Assembly (NCBI GenBank): GCA_028023455.1 | Contig: JAQFVV010006428.1 | Span: forward strand, 417,501-481,500 | Direction of reading: 5' to 3' | Length of the DNA stretch: 64,000 nucleotides | Source of the DNA: Epiperipatus broadwayi | Taxonomy: Eukaryota; Onychophora; Udeonychophora; Euonychophora; Peripatidae | Part shown: positions 12,475-23,508 of the stretch, piece by piece | Layout: each line of letters opens with the position of its first letter | Position numbering within the stretch: position 1 is the stretch's first letter | Notes under the pieces: model-generated | What the model saw: only the letters and a program-made list of their open reading frames with translations | Told to the model about the DNA's origin: nothing | Database searches by the model: none | Made by a program: the position numbers and the translations under genes

Positions 12475-14057
12475 AAATATTTGGTTTTAGTAAACTATTA
12501 ACTGTGCAGTCTTTGGTGGTGCTGTTTCTAGTTAAAAACAGAGTGTTATAACATTACCGGGCCACTAGATTTTTTTTATCTAATAGATCATATTTTGACA
12601 TACGGCTGTAATTTTTTTTTTTAATATTTAATATATTGTTGTTGTTTGTTTTGGACATAATTATTTTTTTTAATATATTGTTGTTGTTTGTTTTGGACAT
12701 AATTATACTTTCTTTTTGAATTATGTTAAAAATGAGGGGGTTTGCTGTTGATTGATTTAGCAACAAAAAATTCAAACCTGTCCGACAAACTCCGCCTCAG
12801 ATGTCCGTATTTGCTTATAAATGAAAAGAATTGTTTGGTATTTTATCTTACATTTATAAATACAGGGGTTTTTTTTTTGGTCGGCGTGTTTTGATTTTTT
12901 TTGTTTTTTTTTTAATAATAACAAATAAAATGGGGTTTTGATTTTTTTTGTTTTTTTTAATAATAATAAATAAAACGCGTCTTCTTTTTTTTCTTAGATT
13001 TATAAATACGGGGGGGGGGGTTGTGTCAGCAGGTTTTGATTTTTTTTGCTTTTTTTAATAATGTCCGGTATTTTTATTCTTTTTTAACAACAAAAATTAA
13101 GCTCTGGTTCATTTTTAAAATCTACTTAACGTGCTGTTTATTGATTTAAAACAACAACAACAAAAAACCTCTTTTTGCTTCTAAACAGAACGAATAGGTA
13201 TGTCAAAAGAAGAAGTTTTTTTTTTTTTAAATCAATCAATCAAGAGATGTCCAACAAACTATGCCACCCCTTTTTAACACTGTCATTCTGGGTGTTAATT
13301 ACATGATTTACAGATAAAAATAATCGCAAACAAAACACAAATTATTTCCAGAAAATAAATTTATTAACCACATATGACTGAACTAAATCAACTGTAATGA
13401 ATGGCAGGATGTTTTGGGCTTGAAAAAATGCAACTGCCTCACTTTCTGTGTTTGTGATGTCCCACAAATATAATAACATGGTAGACATTTTGTTCTTCTT
13501 TTTCAACTCTCGTCTGAGTCACAACAGAAATGGTATTTTTCCGCAAACAACTCCAATCGTCTGCCAGAGAGCTTGAGAAATTTTACTTTGTCTTTTTTGA
13601 CCCCCAAAAAAGCCAAAATTAGCCAAAAAAAAATTTTGACAAATATCAATAATACGCTGACAATTACTAGTACGCAAAAATCTTTCAGTTGGGAAATACA
13701 GAAAATCGTAAACATCAACAAATAAACACTTGAAAAAGAAAACAATGCTCACACTCTCATCTTAAATTCTAGTGACAATACTAATTCTGTCAATATGCAT
13801 AGGAATTCAATCTGCAATGAAATCAACAGCAAACTATACTATCATAGTATTGTTAGTAGATGTAGTGTTATTGAACGCAGAAGAATTGGACGCATATTAT
13901 AACCACTACATATGATCTACTCATATATTAATGATCACTCATATATTAGCCATAAGTTCGGCCATGAAAGCGGTATAATTCTGTGTTTTTACACAGAAAC
14001 AGCGCCACCAAAGGCTGCACAGTTAATAGTTTACTAGAACCAAATATTCTAATAAAT
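12475..14057. mobile_element. 1.6-kb element with about 75-bp inverted ends
   Basis: The segment near 12477-12552 (with TAAACTATTAACTGTGCAG) is matched in reverse complement near 13977-14053 (CTGCACAGTTAATAGTTTA). Between the ends lie T-rich tracts, G-runs (near 13010) and short direct repeats (TTGTTGTTTGTTTTGGACAT twice near 12635-12700; a GGTTTTGATTTTTT module near 12887, 12933 and 13032). There is no transposase frame. The simplest reading is a non-autonomous DNA transposon; a chance pairing of two opposed copies of a shorter repeat is also possible. The right end contains a CTGTG/CACAG hairpin followed by AAAC. Confidence 0.55.
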
Positions 14058-14859
14058 AGAAAACAAATCAAAAGCAGTGCAATTATGGCTGTTGGTAGTT
14101 TAACTAAGTGTTTAGTTAGGATGTGAGTTTGATATACTATATAAATATAAACAAATAATAAGCAAAAAGATAAAAATTAGAGACAAAATATAGATCAAGT
14201 ATAGCAAGAGAAAGAATTTTTTTTTTTGGGGGGGGGTTTACAGTAGCACACTTGAAAGCAAACTAAAAATAAATAGCTGAATGAAAACTGGGGACAATCA
14301 AAAATAATAGAACAGGGCATTTATCAACAGAGACTAGTAAGTGAGCTTCCTGAAATGCTAAAAAAACATGCAATGGAACCAATTATGCAAAGGCTGCAGT
14401 AATTATATAAAAGCGTATATTCTACACTCCAAAATATGGATAAAAAATCCAAGAAATGGATTTAAAACTATGAAGGAGTTTTGAATTAAGGTAACAGCAG
14501 ATGCAACAGAACATAGACCAAATGTGACATGGTCATAATGAAGAGTAATCAGAAATAGTGGAGGAAAGTGGAAGTCAGGAGAGGGGATATGAAATGAGGA
14601 TAATGTAGTCAAAATATGGCAGAGAGTAAAAGAATATAGAATAGATAGGAGGGTTAAAGATAAATAAAGAAATAAGTGAAAAACATATAAGTATTGGTAT
14701 GTGATGTTAACAGTGAGGTTGTAAAGCTTAAAGAAATCAAATGAGGATAGGGAGGTCTAAGAGTACAGAGGACAAGAATTTTGAAGTACAAAAAAAGAAA
14801 GGAAAAAAAGTCAAAATATCAGTATTGAGTCTGATCATCAAGGATACATAGAAAGATAT
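14058..14859. other. AT-rich DNA, purine-rich in its second half
   Basis: A T-run plus G10 lies near 14218-14236. The part 14420-14820 is purine-rich on the + strand and could be the decayed upstream part of the gag-bearing element that follows, but no frame can be traced. The - strand frame near 14403-14612 shows no family motif. Confidence 0.4.
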
Positions 14860-15087
14860 CCCCAGACACATCTCAGTGTAAATCATTTCTTAAAAAAATA
14901 CACACATTTAAAAATCATGCTGAGGAAACTCCTGTAGAACATCTAAACAGTCTACAGAAATACATCAACATAAATCTCATGTCCAAAGAGAGCAAGTTAT
15001 CAATAGCTTATAGGCATTTTCAAGGAGATGCAGAATCATGGCAGGATTCACTATTTAATTCACTAGTTAATTGTGACGATATTTAAA
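14860..15087 (+). pseudogene. Ty3-type retrotransposon gag fragment
   Basis: An open + strand stretch with no start ends at a stop near 15086. It encodes about 70 residues containing ETPVEHLNSLQKY and GDAESWQDSLF. These line up with ENPHEYLQNLEELF and ASKDWWQSLF in the gag protein of the LTR element at 60.7-62.4 kb, with similar spacing. This is the conserved core of Ty3-type gag, a capsid-like structural protein. Nothing before or after it is recognisable, so it is a short relic of a different copy or family, lying opposite in orientation to the 60-kb element. Confidence 0.6.
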
Positions 15088-15480
15088 GCTTCAAGCTTTC
15101 AAACCTAAATGCTTACGACTGGCTTAGATATATAGAAAAAAAAGTAGAGAGAAGGGTGGCCACCCTTTTCTCATAAAATCTTTGTTGTGTGTTTAGGTTT
15201 GGATGTCATTTAGACAGCTATCCTTGACATCTGATTGGCTGACAGTTAAGTATTGCAACAAGCGCTTTATCTTGATTTATTTTAAAACAAATAAAATAAA
15301 TCTATTTTTAATTCAAAGTAGATATCATAACTACTATAGATACTGTTATAGTCTCTGTACACTTTATTATTTACTTTTTTTTAAATACTAATAAACAGTA
15401 TAGATTATTTCCTTAGGAAATTCATCTAGAAACAATGTGCACAAGCACAATGTTACAATATATATTATAACTGAAACACA
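15088..15480. other. Short AT-rich intronic stretch
   Basis: No feature recognised. The small + frame near 15203-15391 shows no family motif. Confidence 0.4.
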
Positions 15481-15484
15481 CAGG

Positions 15485-15486
<2 letters not shown>

Positions 15487-15556
<70 letters not shown>
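15487..15556. repeat. (TA)n microsatellite, about 35 repeats
   Basis: Uninterrupted TA dinucleotides over about 70 bases, the longest such tract in the window. The two Tyr/Ile-repeat frames that cross it are by-products. Confidence 0.95.
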
Positions 15557-15557
<1 letters not shown>

Positions 15558-15580
15558 CTGTGTCTATACATGTAATATAT

Positions 15581-15934
15581 AGGGTATATGAGCACAGACT
15601 TTCACACGATCCACCACTCTCCACTCTATCTCATAACAGTGATACACCTGAACACATATATGTTGAAAAGATAAATAATCACCAATATGTGTGGAGTAGA
15701 TTGAAGCTTGTCCATTAAAGTATGAGGATTGACTATATTAATATATATCTGAGCACTTATAGCATATATGTGTAGAGATGGTAATCTGGACCAACTGATG
15801 ATTGCTGGTTTAGCATGAAATACGTATATTAGTGATTATTTATCTTTTCAACATATATGTGTTCACGTGTATCAGTGTTATGAGATAGAGTGGAGAGTGG
15901 TGGGTCATGTGAAAGTCTGTGCTCATATACCCTA
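15581..15934. mobile_element. Family B foldback element, copy 1
   Basis: The first 105 bases or so (starting AGGGTATATGAGCACAGAC) are repeated in reverse complement at the right end (ending GTCTGTGCTCATATACCCT). The right half runs through the full family B sequence, including GGACCAA, a hammerhead-like core and the TATGAGATA...GTGG block. Related copies lie at 16866-17173, 46081-47330 and 48215-48395. Ends in other copies read GTGTTCAAATCCC, like the B box of a tRNA gene. There is no reading frame. It sits about 275 bases before P4HA exon A. Confidence 0.85.
15791..15832 (+). ncRNA. Hammerhead-ribozyme-like motif, family B copy 1
   Basis: Order seen: stem I strand CCAA (15791-15794); core CTGATGA (15795-15801); hairpin TGCT/AGCA with loop GGTTT (15803-15815); GAAA (15817-15820); palindrome ATACGTAT (15820-15827) as a stem III; A as the cleavage base (15828); then TTAG, which pairs with CCAA except for one mismatch. 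The fixed residues of the hammerhead core are all present. A palindromic stem III, needing two molecules or a strained hairpin, is known from hammerheads of Penelope-like elements. Activity is inferred, not shown. Confidence 0.65.
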
Positions 15935-16209
15935 TATAATATGTATTATGTGTGTTTGAGAGAGAGAGAGTTATTTAACTTAATGCAGTAAAATATCAAT
16001 GTAGCTTTTTATCACATTACTATTTAGAAAACTAATTTTTATATACACATGTGCACTCATACTATGATACTATGTAGCTAATTTTGTCTCAATTTACATA
16101 TATATATATATATATAAACATGTAATATATATTACATCATTATTATTATTATTATATTACATGTTCATTTATTGTCTCATAAGTGTACTATAAGCTGCAT
16201 TATTTTTAG

Positions 16210-16263
16210 GTAGTAAATTATGGAATTGGAGGATTTTATGATACTCATTTTGATTTTGATGAT
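16210..16263 (+). CDS. P4HA (homolog): Prolyl 4-hydroxylase alpha subunit, exon A
   Basis: An 18-codon exon between a TTTTTAG acceptor and a GTAAGT donor, in phase 0 at both ends. It encodes VVNYGIGGFYDTHFDFDD, which matches the start of the catalytic double-stranded beta-helix of collagen prolyl 4-hydroxylase alpha subunits (family pattern LQVxNYGxGGxYxxHFDF). The HFD triplet supplies the first two iron ligands (His and Asp). The enzyme works in the endoplasmic reticulum lumen with protein disulfide isomerase. It uses Fe(II), 2-oxoglutarate, oxygen and ascorbate to hydroxylate prolines in collagen-type Gly-X-Pro repeats. Codons are far less AT-biased in pattern than the flanking DNA. The exon that should precede it (ending in Leu-Gln) was not found. 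Confidence 0.88.
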
Positions 16264-16865
16264 GTAAGTAGTACACAATCTAACCTACTTATTATTGCTA
16301 TTACTATTAGAATATTTACTGTTTTTATTTGTCATTGATTTGCATAATTTCTGGATATCATAAAATAATTGGACATGAAATAACAATAAATAAAAAGTAA
16401 ATGTAGGGTTATTTGCATAAAAAACTGAAATAAAATTTAAAATATGGATATATCGAATTAAAAAAATAGATTTATTCTGAAAGTAAATATTTTTGCAATA
16501 TAATACTTTTACAAAACTTTTTAAAATATTTACAATGTTGTATTGTTGTTTTTTGTTTGTTTGTTTTTTAACAGGTACTTATGATATTTTGATAGAAATA
16601 TTTTTGACTGCATTGTACAGAGATTATATTAAATGTCCATTTTTTAAACTCTAGCTTAATGTGTATCTTACATAAAACGGTTAATAAAATAATTAATATT
16701 TTACAAAGGCAAAATAAATATAAACCAATTAAATTAAATAAACAGAAAATAAATTAAAATTAACATAATGTACTCATGTTTATGAATATTTTTGTTATCA
16801 TTAGCAATAAACATATTGCTGTTCCACTTGTCAATATAGAGATCATCTATGGATATTATACGCAA
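16264..16865. other. AT-rich intron DNA
   Basis: No feature recognised beyond the splice donor at its left edge. Confidence 0.5.
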
Positions 16866-17173
16866 TATAGGGGATAAAACTCCCTTCAGCCATCCACTTT
16901 ATCTCATACAATAGATACACATGGCTACACACCTGTGAAAGAGATAACTGAACTCCAATATATGTATTTTGTAATGAATCAGCAATCATCAGTTGGTCCA
17001 GACCATCAACTCCCATACATATATCTAATCAGAGCTCGGTTTATGCTAAGGTAGCAAATCTTACCACTTTAATGGACAACCTTCAATCTACTCCACCCTC
17101 CATCTCTTTCGGTTATATCAGATAGAATGGATAGCTGAAGGGAGCTTAAAAGTCTGGATTCTAATATCCTATA
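16866..17173. mobile_element. Family B foldback element, copy 2
   Basis: The left end (ATAGGGGATAAAACTCCCTTC) is echoed in reverse complement at the right end (AGCTGAAGGGAGCTTAAAAG ... ATATCCTAT). The element is mainly in the - orientation compared with copy 1 and shares CCATCAACTCCCATACA, TGGTCCAGA and AATCTACTCCA blocks with the copies at 46 kb. Non-coding. Confidence 0.8.
16955..16996 (-). ncRNA. Hammerhead-ribozyme-like motif, family B copy 2 (decayed)
   Basis: On the - strand: CCAA, CTGATGA (complement of 16986-16992), a decayed hairpin, CAAA in place of GAAA (complement of 16968-16971), then ATACATAT, A and TTGG. Stem I (CCAA/TTGG) is perfect here, but the G of GAAA is lost and the hairpin is weakened, so this copy is probably inactive. 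Confidence 0.5.
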
Positions 17174-18304
17174 TTTTGTCTCGACTCCAGATATACAAAA
17201 TATATAAAAATATACTTGTATTTAGAATATTATATATCTAAAAATAATAATTAAAATTGCACATTATTGAGGATTTAAAATTGCATGTATTATCTTAAAA
17301 AAACATTATTTATAAGAACATTTATATCTGTAACTAATATTAAAAAAATATTGTTCTCTATCAGCCCGTGAAGACAGATTACTATTCACCACGATTTTTA
17401 CCAACTTCATCAATTTTTTTTTTTCAATTATCTTGATAGATTTTTAAGAAAAATAAGTGAACATCAACATTGAGAGGCAATGCCTATCATTACTCTTTTG
17501 CAGCTTCTTTTAACAAATTCAATATTGTGTTTTTTTCATCAGAATAAAGCTCTAATTACAATTACATCAATGGTATATAGAACTCTAATTAAATCTAATT
17601 TATATCATGCATGGTTTATGACAGATTTGAATGTTAGAGTGTGGCTTCTATAATCCTTAAATGTACCCTAATGCTGGAACTTCTTGGACATGTCTACAAA
17701 ATATAAAGCTTTTAAAAAAATTACTTAAAAATATGCTCAGTGAAAAAAAAAAATGTTCAGTGAAAAAAAAAAAAATATGCAATAGAAATATCACTATAGC
17801 AACAACAGTTCAGCATCCTACAAGTGATAAAATACAGTCCACTATTGTAAATAATCATCTAAGTTTTAATGGGTATTTTAAATGATTAATAAGAAACTAT
17901 ATAAAATTTATTCTTTTGATAGTAACATTAATGTTGGTTTTTAGTCGAAGAGAAGATTCTATAATTCACTCTAAAGATTATCTCAGAGATAAATATTGTT
18001 TTCTTTGAGAGATTTGAAAGAAAATAGAATATATTGCAGAGGAAAAATTAAAATGGTACTGTCGTATTTTTCAAAGAAGGTTTTGCTTGAGAAGTTAAAA
18101 AACAGAATTGTAAAAATATTAAATAAATCGATAAAGAACTATCCAAGATCAATAGATGGATATGTGCATCATTCACAATTTGCTTTGTACAGTCATCAAC
18201 CAAACTCAACACCTTTGAATTATTTTTATTTATTTAATTATTTTTTATTTATATTATTTTTAAAGTTGGAATGGTTACACTTTTTATTGAGGGTTTGTTG
18301 CTTT
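17174..18304. other. AT-rich intron DNA, no recognised feature
   Basis: Small + strand frames (17661-17885 and 17996-18307) have no family motif. The second lies just before PLE-derived sequence and could be decayed element DNA, but I cannot show this. Confidence 0.4.
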
Positions 18305-18385
18305 TGATAATTATATATATGCAAAACCATAAAACAATACAATACTAGATTAAATTCAAAATTTTACCAAAATCCTTACACAACC

Positions 18386-18973
18386 ATGGTTTCATCTACT
18401 ACAAATAGACCTTCTCAAGTGAAAATCAACCCAAAAGAAAACATATATATATATCGAAAACATAGATCACTTAGAGATATACTTGTCAAAACAAATTTTA
18501 TTAGTAGTTCTGTGCAGGTAAAAGGGTGTTCTCCATGTGAGGATAAAAGATGTTTTACATGTAAACATATTGTTGTGACAAAAGTGGTCTTTAGTACTAA
18601 GAATTGTAATTTTAAATGGTATATTCCTAATTATGTTACATGTAAAAGTGTTAATTTGATATATTTGATATAGTGTAGTAGATGTTTAAACCAGTATATA
18701 GGTGAGTCAGCAAATAGTTTACATGTCAGAATGACTAATCATAGATTTGACATTTTGCATAAGAATAAAGATAGACCGGTTTCAAAACATTTTAACTTAC
18801 CGAATCATTCAATTGATGATTTAAAAGTAGTGATTCTTCAGGAAGGTTTTTCTTCTACAAGGGAGAGGAAACAAAAGGAGAGTTTTTTTATTTTTAAATT
18901 CAAGACCTTAGAACCACATGGATTGAATTTAAACACTGGAACTATTACATCTCTGGGTTACCTGGTCTCCTAA
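18386..18973 (+). pseudogene. PLE GIY-YIG endonuclease fragment, type 1
   Basis: Two consecutive + strand frames are separated by one in-frame stop (at 18671-18673). The first has the Cys-rich linker (GCSPCEDKRCFTCKHI), then VNLIYLI just before the stop. After it come QYIGESANSLHVRMTNH and PVSKHFNLPNHSIDDLKV. Together they give the order YLI ... QYIG ... R ... HFN of a PLE-type GIY-YIG nuclease, which nicks target DNA to start insertion. The reverse-transcriptase part is missing, so this is a 5'-truncated copy. The first codons lie inside the outer inverted repeat. Confidence 0.75.
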
Positions 18974-19483
18974 ATGATTTCTATATGTGAGTTTTTTATG
19001 TGAAAATTTTCTTATATGAGGTTTTTTATGTAAAGATTGGTTATATGGATGTTTAATATCTGTGTTTAATTAGTATATAGATAAATAATTAGTTATTATA
19101 AATTATTGTACTTTGCACTATAATTTTTGATTAAAATGTATAAGTATTTTGGTTTTTAATAAATATTAATGTGAGCACAGCTATTTTTTGTATGTGAGCA
19201 TAGTCTAATTTTTGTATGCATGCACATATGTATATTTTAATTTTTAATTTTGGATTTTTTTATTTTTATATTTATTTTAATTTGAATAGAATTTAAGTTT
19301 GATTAGGAGGGAATGTAGTTTTTTTCTTTTTTTCTTTTTTTTTTTTGTTTCAATTTTGTCATTGATTGGGTAGATATTCTGTGTTAGATTTTGTGACCAA
19401 TCAGGGGGGTTTTGTTAAAAAATTTTAATCTTTTACCAAATCTGTAATTTTTGATTATCGCCATTTTACTGTGTATTTTTTTT
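18974..19483. other. Probable PLE 3' untranslated region
   Basis: T-rich non-coding DNA between the end of the type 1 PLE fragment and the hammerhead-like motif. Direct phrases (TTTTTATGTGAAAATTTTC and TTTTTTATGTAAAGATTGG) recur near 18990-19040. Confidence 0.4.
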
Positions 19484-19522
19484 CTTTCTGATGAAAACCA
19501 GTCCTCTGGTTGAAATATAATA
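19484..19522 (+). ncRNA. Hammerhead-ribozyme-like motif after PLE type 1
   Basis: CTGATGA (19488-19494), a perfect six-pair hairpin AACCAG-TCCT-CTGGTT, GAAA (19512-19515), then ATAT with A in the cleavage position. These are all fixed core bases with a short palindromic stem III, as in PLE hammerheads. The strand is that of the upstream PLE fragment, where such a motif would lie in the 3' part of the element. A good stem I partner is not visible, which lowers the case for activity. Confidence 0.55.
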
Positions 19523-19551
19523 TTATTTATTGGATTTATAAGTCTTTTTTT

Positions 19552-19582
<31 letters not shown>

Positions 19583-19606
19583 CAAACAAACAAACCTTCC
19601 CATAAT

Positions 19607-20266
19607 TCATTTCAAACTCCACATTCCCTTAATATCAAAAGAAGTCTTCATAAGATTGATAGCCTCAGAATCAAGGAGTTTTATCATCAAAGTATCCTTT
19701 ATTCTTTTTTTTAACTCATTCTTTTCATAAAAAATAACCGAAGCATTGTTAAACAATATTCTATGACCTGTATTCAATTCATGAATATATAAAGCTGAGT
19801 TAAGATACCTATGTTTAACTCTACTTATATGAACCTTAACCCTTTCATTAAGGCTAAATTTACTCTGGCCTACATAAAATTTACCACAACTACATGGAAT
19901 TTTATAAACAATACCATGAATAGACCTACTATCAATAGACTGCTTTGAAACATCAAATAATGAATTCAAATCAGAACCTTTCCTCCATGCAACCTTCTTT
20001 CCACCTAACAAATGACTATTCCTATAAACCAAATTATAAATTGATGCTTTAAATGGTAAAGACATATAATCATCATCCTTACCAACAAAATTATTATCAT
20101 CCAAATCATGACTATAAACATTATTATTAAATACCACTTTTTTAATAAAATCATGACTATAACCCAATTCTACATATTCAGCAGCAAATTGACTTCTTTG
20201 AATATCAGCATCATTATTAAAATTATTAAACCTTCTATTCCGACAATAAAAATTCAACAAAGACAT
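19607..20266 (-). pseudogene. PLE GIY-YIG endonuclease fragment, type 2 (left arm)
   Basis: A 219-codon open frame, the longest clean PLE fragment here. Conserved points: GIVYKIPCSCGKFYVGQ (the GIY and YIG equivalents with the Cys-x-Cys insert), SLNERVKVHISRVKHR (catalytic Arg region), ALYIHELNTGHRI, and SVIFYEKNELKKRIKDTL. The upstream part matches the linker between reverse transcriptase and endonuclease. The reverse transcriptase itself is absent. The protein is about 90% identical by eye to that on the right arm of the palindrome. Confidence 0.8.
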
Positions 20267-20380
20267 TTTTTATGTATAAAAGGCTGATAACTATCAGGCC
20301 TAATCATATTTTTATAAAACCTAAAAATTTGAGAAATATGATTAGCTCTGATAGTTATCAGCCTTTTATACATAAAAAAA

Positions 20381-21036
20381 ATGTCTTTGTTGAATTTTTG
20401 TTGTGGGAATAGAAGGCTTAATAATTTTAATAATGATGCTGATATTCAAAGAAGTCAATTTACTGCTGAATATGTAGAATTGGGTTATAGTCATGATTTT
20501 ATTAAAAAAGTGGTATTTAATAATAATGTTTATAGTCATGATTTGGATGATAAGAATTTTGTTGGTAAGGATAATGATTATATGTCTTTACCATTTAAAG
20601 CATCAATTTATAATTTGGTTTATAGGAATAGTCATTTGTTAGGTGGAAAGAAGGTTGCATGGAGGAAAGGTTCTGATTTGAATTCATTACTTAATGGTTC
20701 AAAGCAGTCTATTCATAGTAGGTCTATTCCTGGTATTGTTTATAAAATTCCATGTAGTTGTGGTAAATTTTATGTAGGCCAGAGTAAATTTAGCCTTAAT
20801 GAAAGGGTTAAGGTTCATATAAGTAGAGTTAAACATAGGTATCTTAACTCAGCTTTATATATTCATGAATTGAATACAGATCATAGAATATTGTTTAACA
20901 ATGCTTCGGTTATTTTTTATGAAAAGAATGAGTTAAAAAGAAGAATAAAGGAGACTGATGATAAAACTCTTTGATTCTGAGGCTATCAATCTTATGAAGA
21001 CTTCTTTTGATATTAAGGGAAGGTGGAGTTTGAAAT
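20381..21036 (+). pseudogene. PLE GIY-YIG endonuclease fragment, type 2 (right arm)
   Basis: This is the mirror copy of the left-arm fragment. It is open for 197 codons (to 20974), then a frameshift near 20960 displaces the last 25 or so codons, which can still be read to about 21036 in another frame. It has the same GIY-YIG landmarks. Differences from the left arm are scattered substitutions, so the inverted duplication is not brand new, or gene conversion has been incomplete. Confidence 0.8.
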
Positions 21037-21250
21037 GAATTATGGGAAGGTTTGTTTGTTTGTATATATATATATATGTTTTCCTTTGGGTTGATTTTCA
21101 CTTGAGAAGGTCTATTTGTAGTAGATGAAACCATGGTTGTGTAAGGATTTTGGTAAAATTTTGAATTTAATCTTGTATTGTATTGTTTTATGGTTTTGCA
21201 TTTTTATTTTTGCTAGTATAGTATTAGACAGTTTTGGTTATATATATATA

Positions 21251-21437
21251 TTATAATTGAAATAATACATTTAACGGTTTACAAACTATTACTAACAATG
21301 ATGTTTGCTTCCGATTTTGTTTTTGAATTTAATGGCAGTTGAGGCAGGTTTAAGAAATTAACCAAAGTACTTCTGCAGATTTAAGGATTGTTTGTAATAG
21401 TTTGTAAACCGTTAAATTTATTATTTCAATTATAATT
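21251..21437. mobile_element. Compact MITE with about 40-bp inverted ends
   Basis: The left end (with AACGGTTTACAAACTATTAC) and the right end (GTAATAGTTTGTAAACCGTT) are reverse complements over about 40 bases, flanked by TATAATTGAAATAAT and its complement. The total is about 187 bp with no coding capacity. Confidence 0.8.
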
Positions 21438-23508
21438 ACAATTTTGTTTTTAATTAAAGAACATTTTATTTATTTTAATATATATATAAGTCAATGACTA
21501 TAATAGTGATAACATTTTACAAAATGGCTTACAGTCTGCAGAATTGTTTTGATTAATAATTTAACCATCTTTAATTTTCATTCAATTTTAAACATAACAG
21601 AAGCAAATCTCTCCAAGTTATATCCCAAGATTCTCAAATTTTAATGTTAGCAGCTATTCAATTAATTACAGACATTTTATATCTATTTATAAAAATTGCC
21701 TTCATAATTTTTCTTTTATTATTTTTATTAAAATATTTATTACTTTACAGACATTTTATTTTCTGTGAAGGAAAATAATAAAGACTGCAAAAGTGTAAAG
21801 TAAAATAAGTGATGTTCACTGAATAGCTTGCATATTTGGGTAATCATGAATATAATAAAATATTATCACTGAGCAGGGCTAGCTGGCCTGCAAGTGCTTA
21901 TAGATTTGAGCAACCATATGGTGAACCAACTGGTTTTCTCCACTTATGCACTAAATATTTGGGCAATCTAAAATATACTACAGAAATGTTGTACTTAGGC
22001 AACTAAAATTATAACTAATAAATAGACAAATTTATATTTACAATGGAATCATGAATTTGTCAGGTGCCAATAGTCCATAATAAGTACATCTGCTCAATAA
22101 AGAAAATAAAGTTCAAATAAACAATATTTTACTTGCTAATGAACTATAGAATGAGATGTGCACTAGAATATTTTAATCATGAATAAATTGTGTAATAAAG
22201 TAGTTTTATAATGATTATATAATATGAAAATCAAAGTACTTAGGTTAATAATATTAATATAAATTTAATGAAATAAGCATTTACTCATTGAGGTGGCAAA
22301 AATAAAAATCGTAAATCTAATTTACTAACTGGAATTTAATATCTTATCATATATTTTTATAATACCCCCCCCCTTCTTTTAAGATTGCAATGAATAGATA
22401 CAGTCATAAAAGGGTTAAAGACATACTTTTTCTCATAATATAAATAAACAAATTAATGAAAGTTTTTAATATTGTTAGTTTTTTTAAAGAAAGTATCATC
22501 TCTCATATTGTTTAAATAATATCAAATGATACATATGATTATATTAATGAAAATTATTAATAAAAAAGACTTTTATAAATATGTTATCATTAAAGTTATC
22601 ATTATGCTTTTTAACCATTTCTTTTTTTAAGAAGTAAAACTTATCTGAAAGCAACTAATTTAAAAGAAGATTTTTATTGGTGTATGTTACCACATTCTTA
22701 CATATGTATAACTTCAGCTGAAATTCCATTATTCAACAATATTTTCTTTGGAAACTTTTTGCTAGAAAGACATGAACATAGGGATCATAAGCAATTTAAA
22801 TCATTAGATAATATCCGATTATTATTCCTGTTGAAATTACAATTCATGGTGAATTTTGGCAGTTAAGTATAGCATTTGTTATTAATCATTCCAATTGAAG
22901 CACAAAAATACCAATTGAAGAAGAAGCTCATGCTTCCCTCCTTTAAGTTGTTTCACACACAGTGAATATTGATTTGCTGTTTATTTTGAATATATTTATA
23001 AAAAGTAAGGTAAAATAAACACAAATGTTTAAGCAAAAGAATGTCTGTGTGTTCTTCTTGCTGAAATTGTTTCTATAGCTATGATAAAGTCTCTTTTTTA
23101 AACACTGGCTTGTGAACAGGTGATTCTCCTTATTCTAACCCTAGTAAGGCATTGTTATCATTTATTAATAATTTAAATAAAATTTTCATTTTAAATAAAT
23201 GGTTCACTTATTCCAGATTCATCCCAAACAATAAAATATATTTTTTCAAACATATGACCATTTAATTATTTTCTTTATTTAGTTATTTATACACTGCAAG
23301 GAAACTATAGATGGCAACATGTGCACATCACTATATATAGATATGGCATCTTTATAAGGTCATACCATATATTAGATTTTACATTGCCAAAGTTTGGGAT
23401 AAAATCACATTAATCCTTGTCAAGGCTAAAGTTGTAATGAACTGTTTTGTCTCAAATAATGATATTGCAATTGCACATGAATTAAAGGAAGTTCATATAT
23501 ATATATAT
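21438..23508. other. Featureless AT-rich intron DNA
   Basis: About 2 kb with a C-run near 22366 and no recognisable gene, RNA or repeat. The 60-codon + frame near 22684 has no family motif. Confidence 0.45.

Larger units (their letters stand above)
18305..21210. mobile_element. Compound palindrome of Penelope-like element pieces
   Basis: The outer ends (18305-18455 and about 21070-21210) are reverse complements over roughly 140 bases, starting with the GCAAAACCATAAAACAATAC block and including the first codons of the left PLE fragment. Inside, a second pair of arms (19590-20330 and 20340-21060) are reverse complements around a loop of only a few bases, with GATAGTTATCAGCC on either side. Three endonuclease-type fragments lie within. 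PLEs are retroelements with a GIY-YIG endonuclease whose copies are often arranged in tandem or inverted partial units, so this looks like an aberrant multi-copy insertion. Confidence 0.75.

Noticed and set aside
13503-13752. Two overlapping - strand frames of about 80 codons
   Set aside because: Hydrophobic, T-rich-derived translations with no motif, inside a non-coding inverted-repeat element.
13860-13910. NAEELD-like codons as the missing P4HA exon before exon A
   Set aside because: No splice donor follows and the upstream codons do not match; chance similarity.
15388-15718. Two overlapping frames with Tyr-Ile repeats
   Set aside because: They come from the (TA)n microsatellite and family B DNA.
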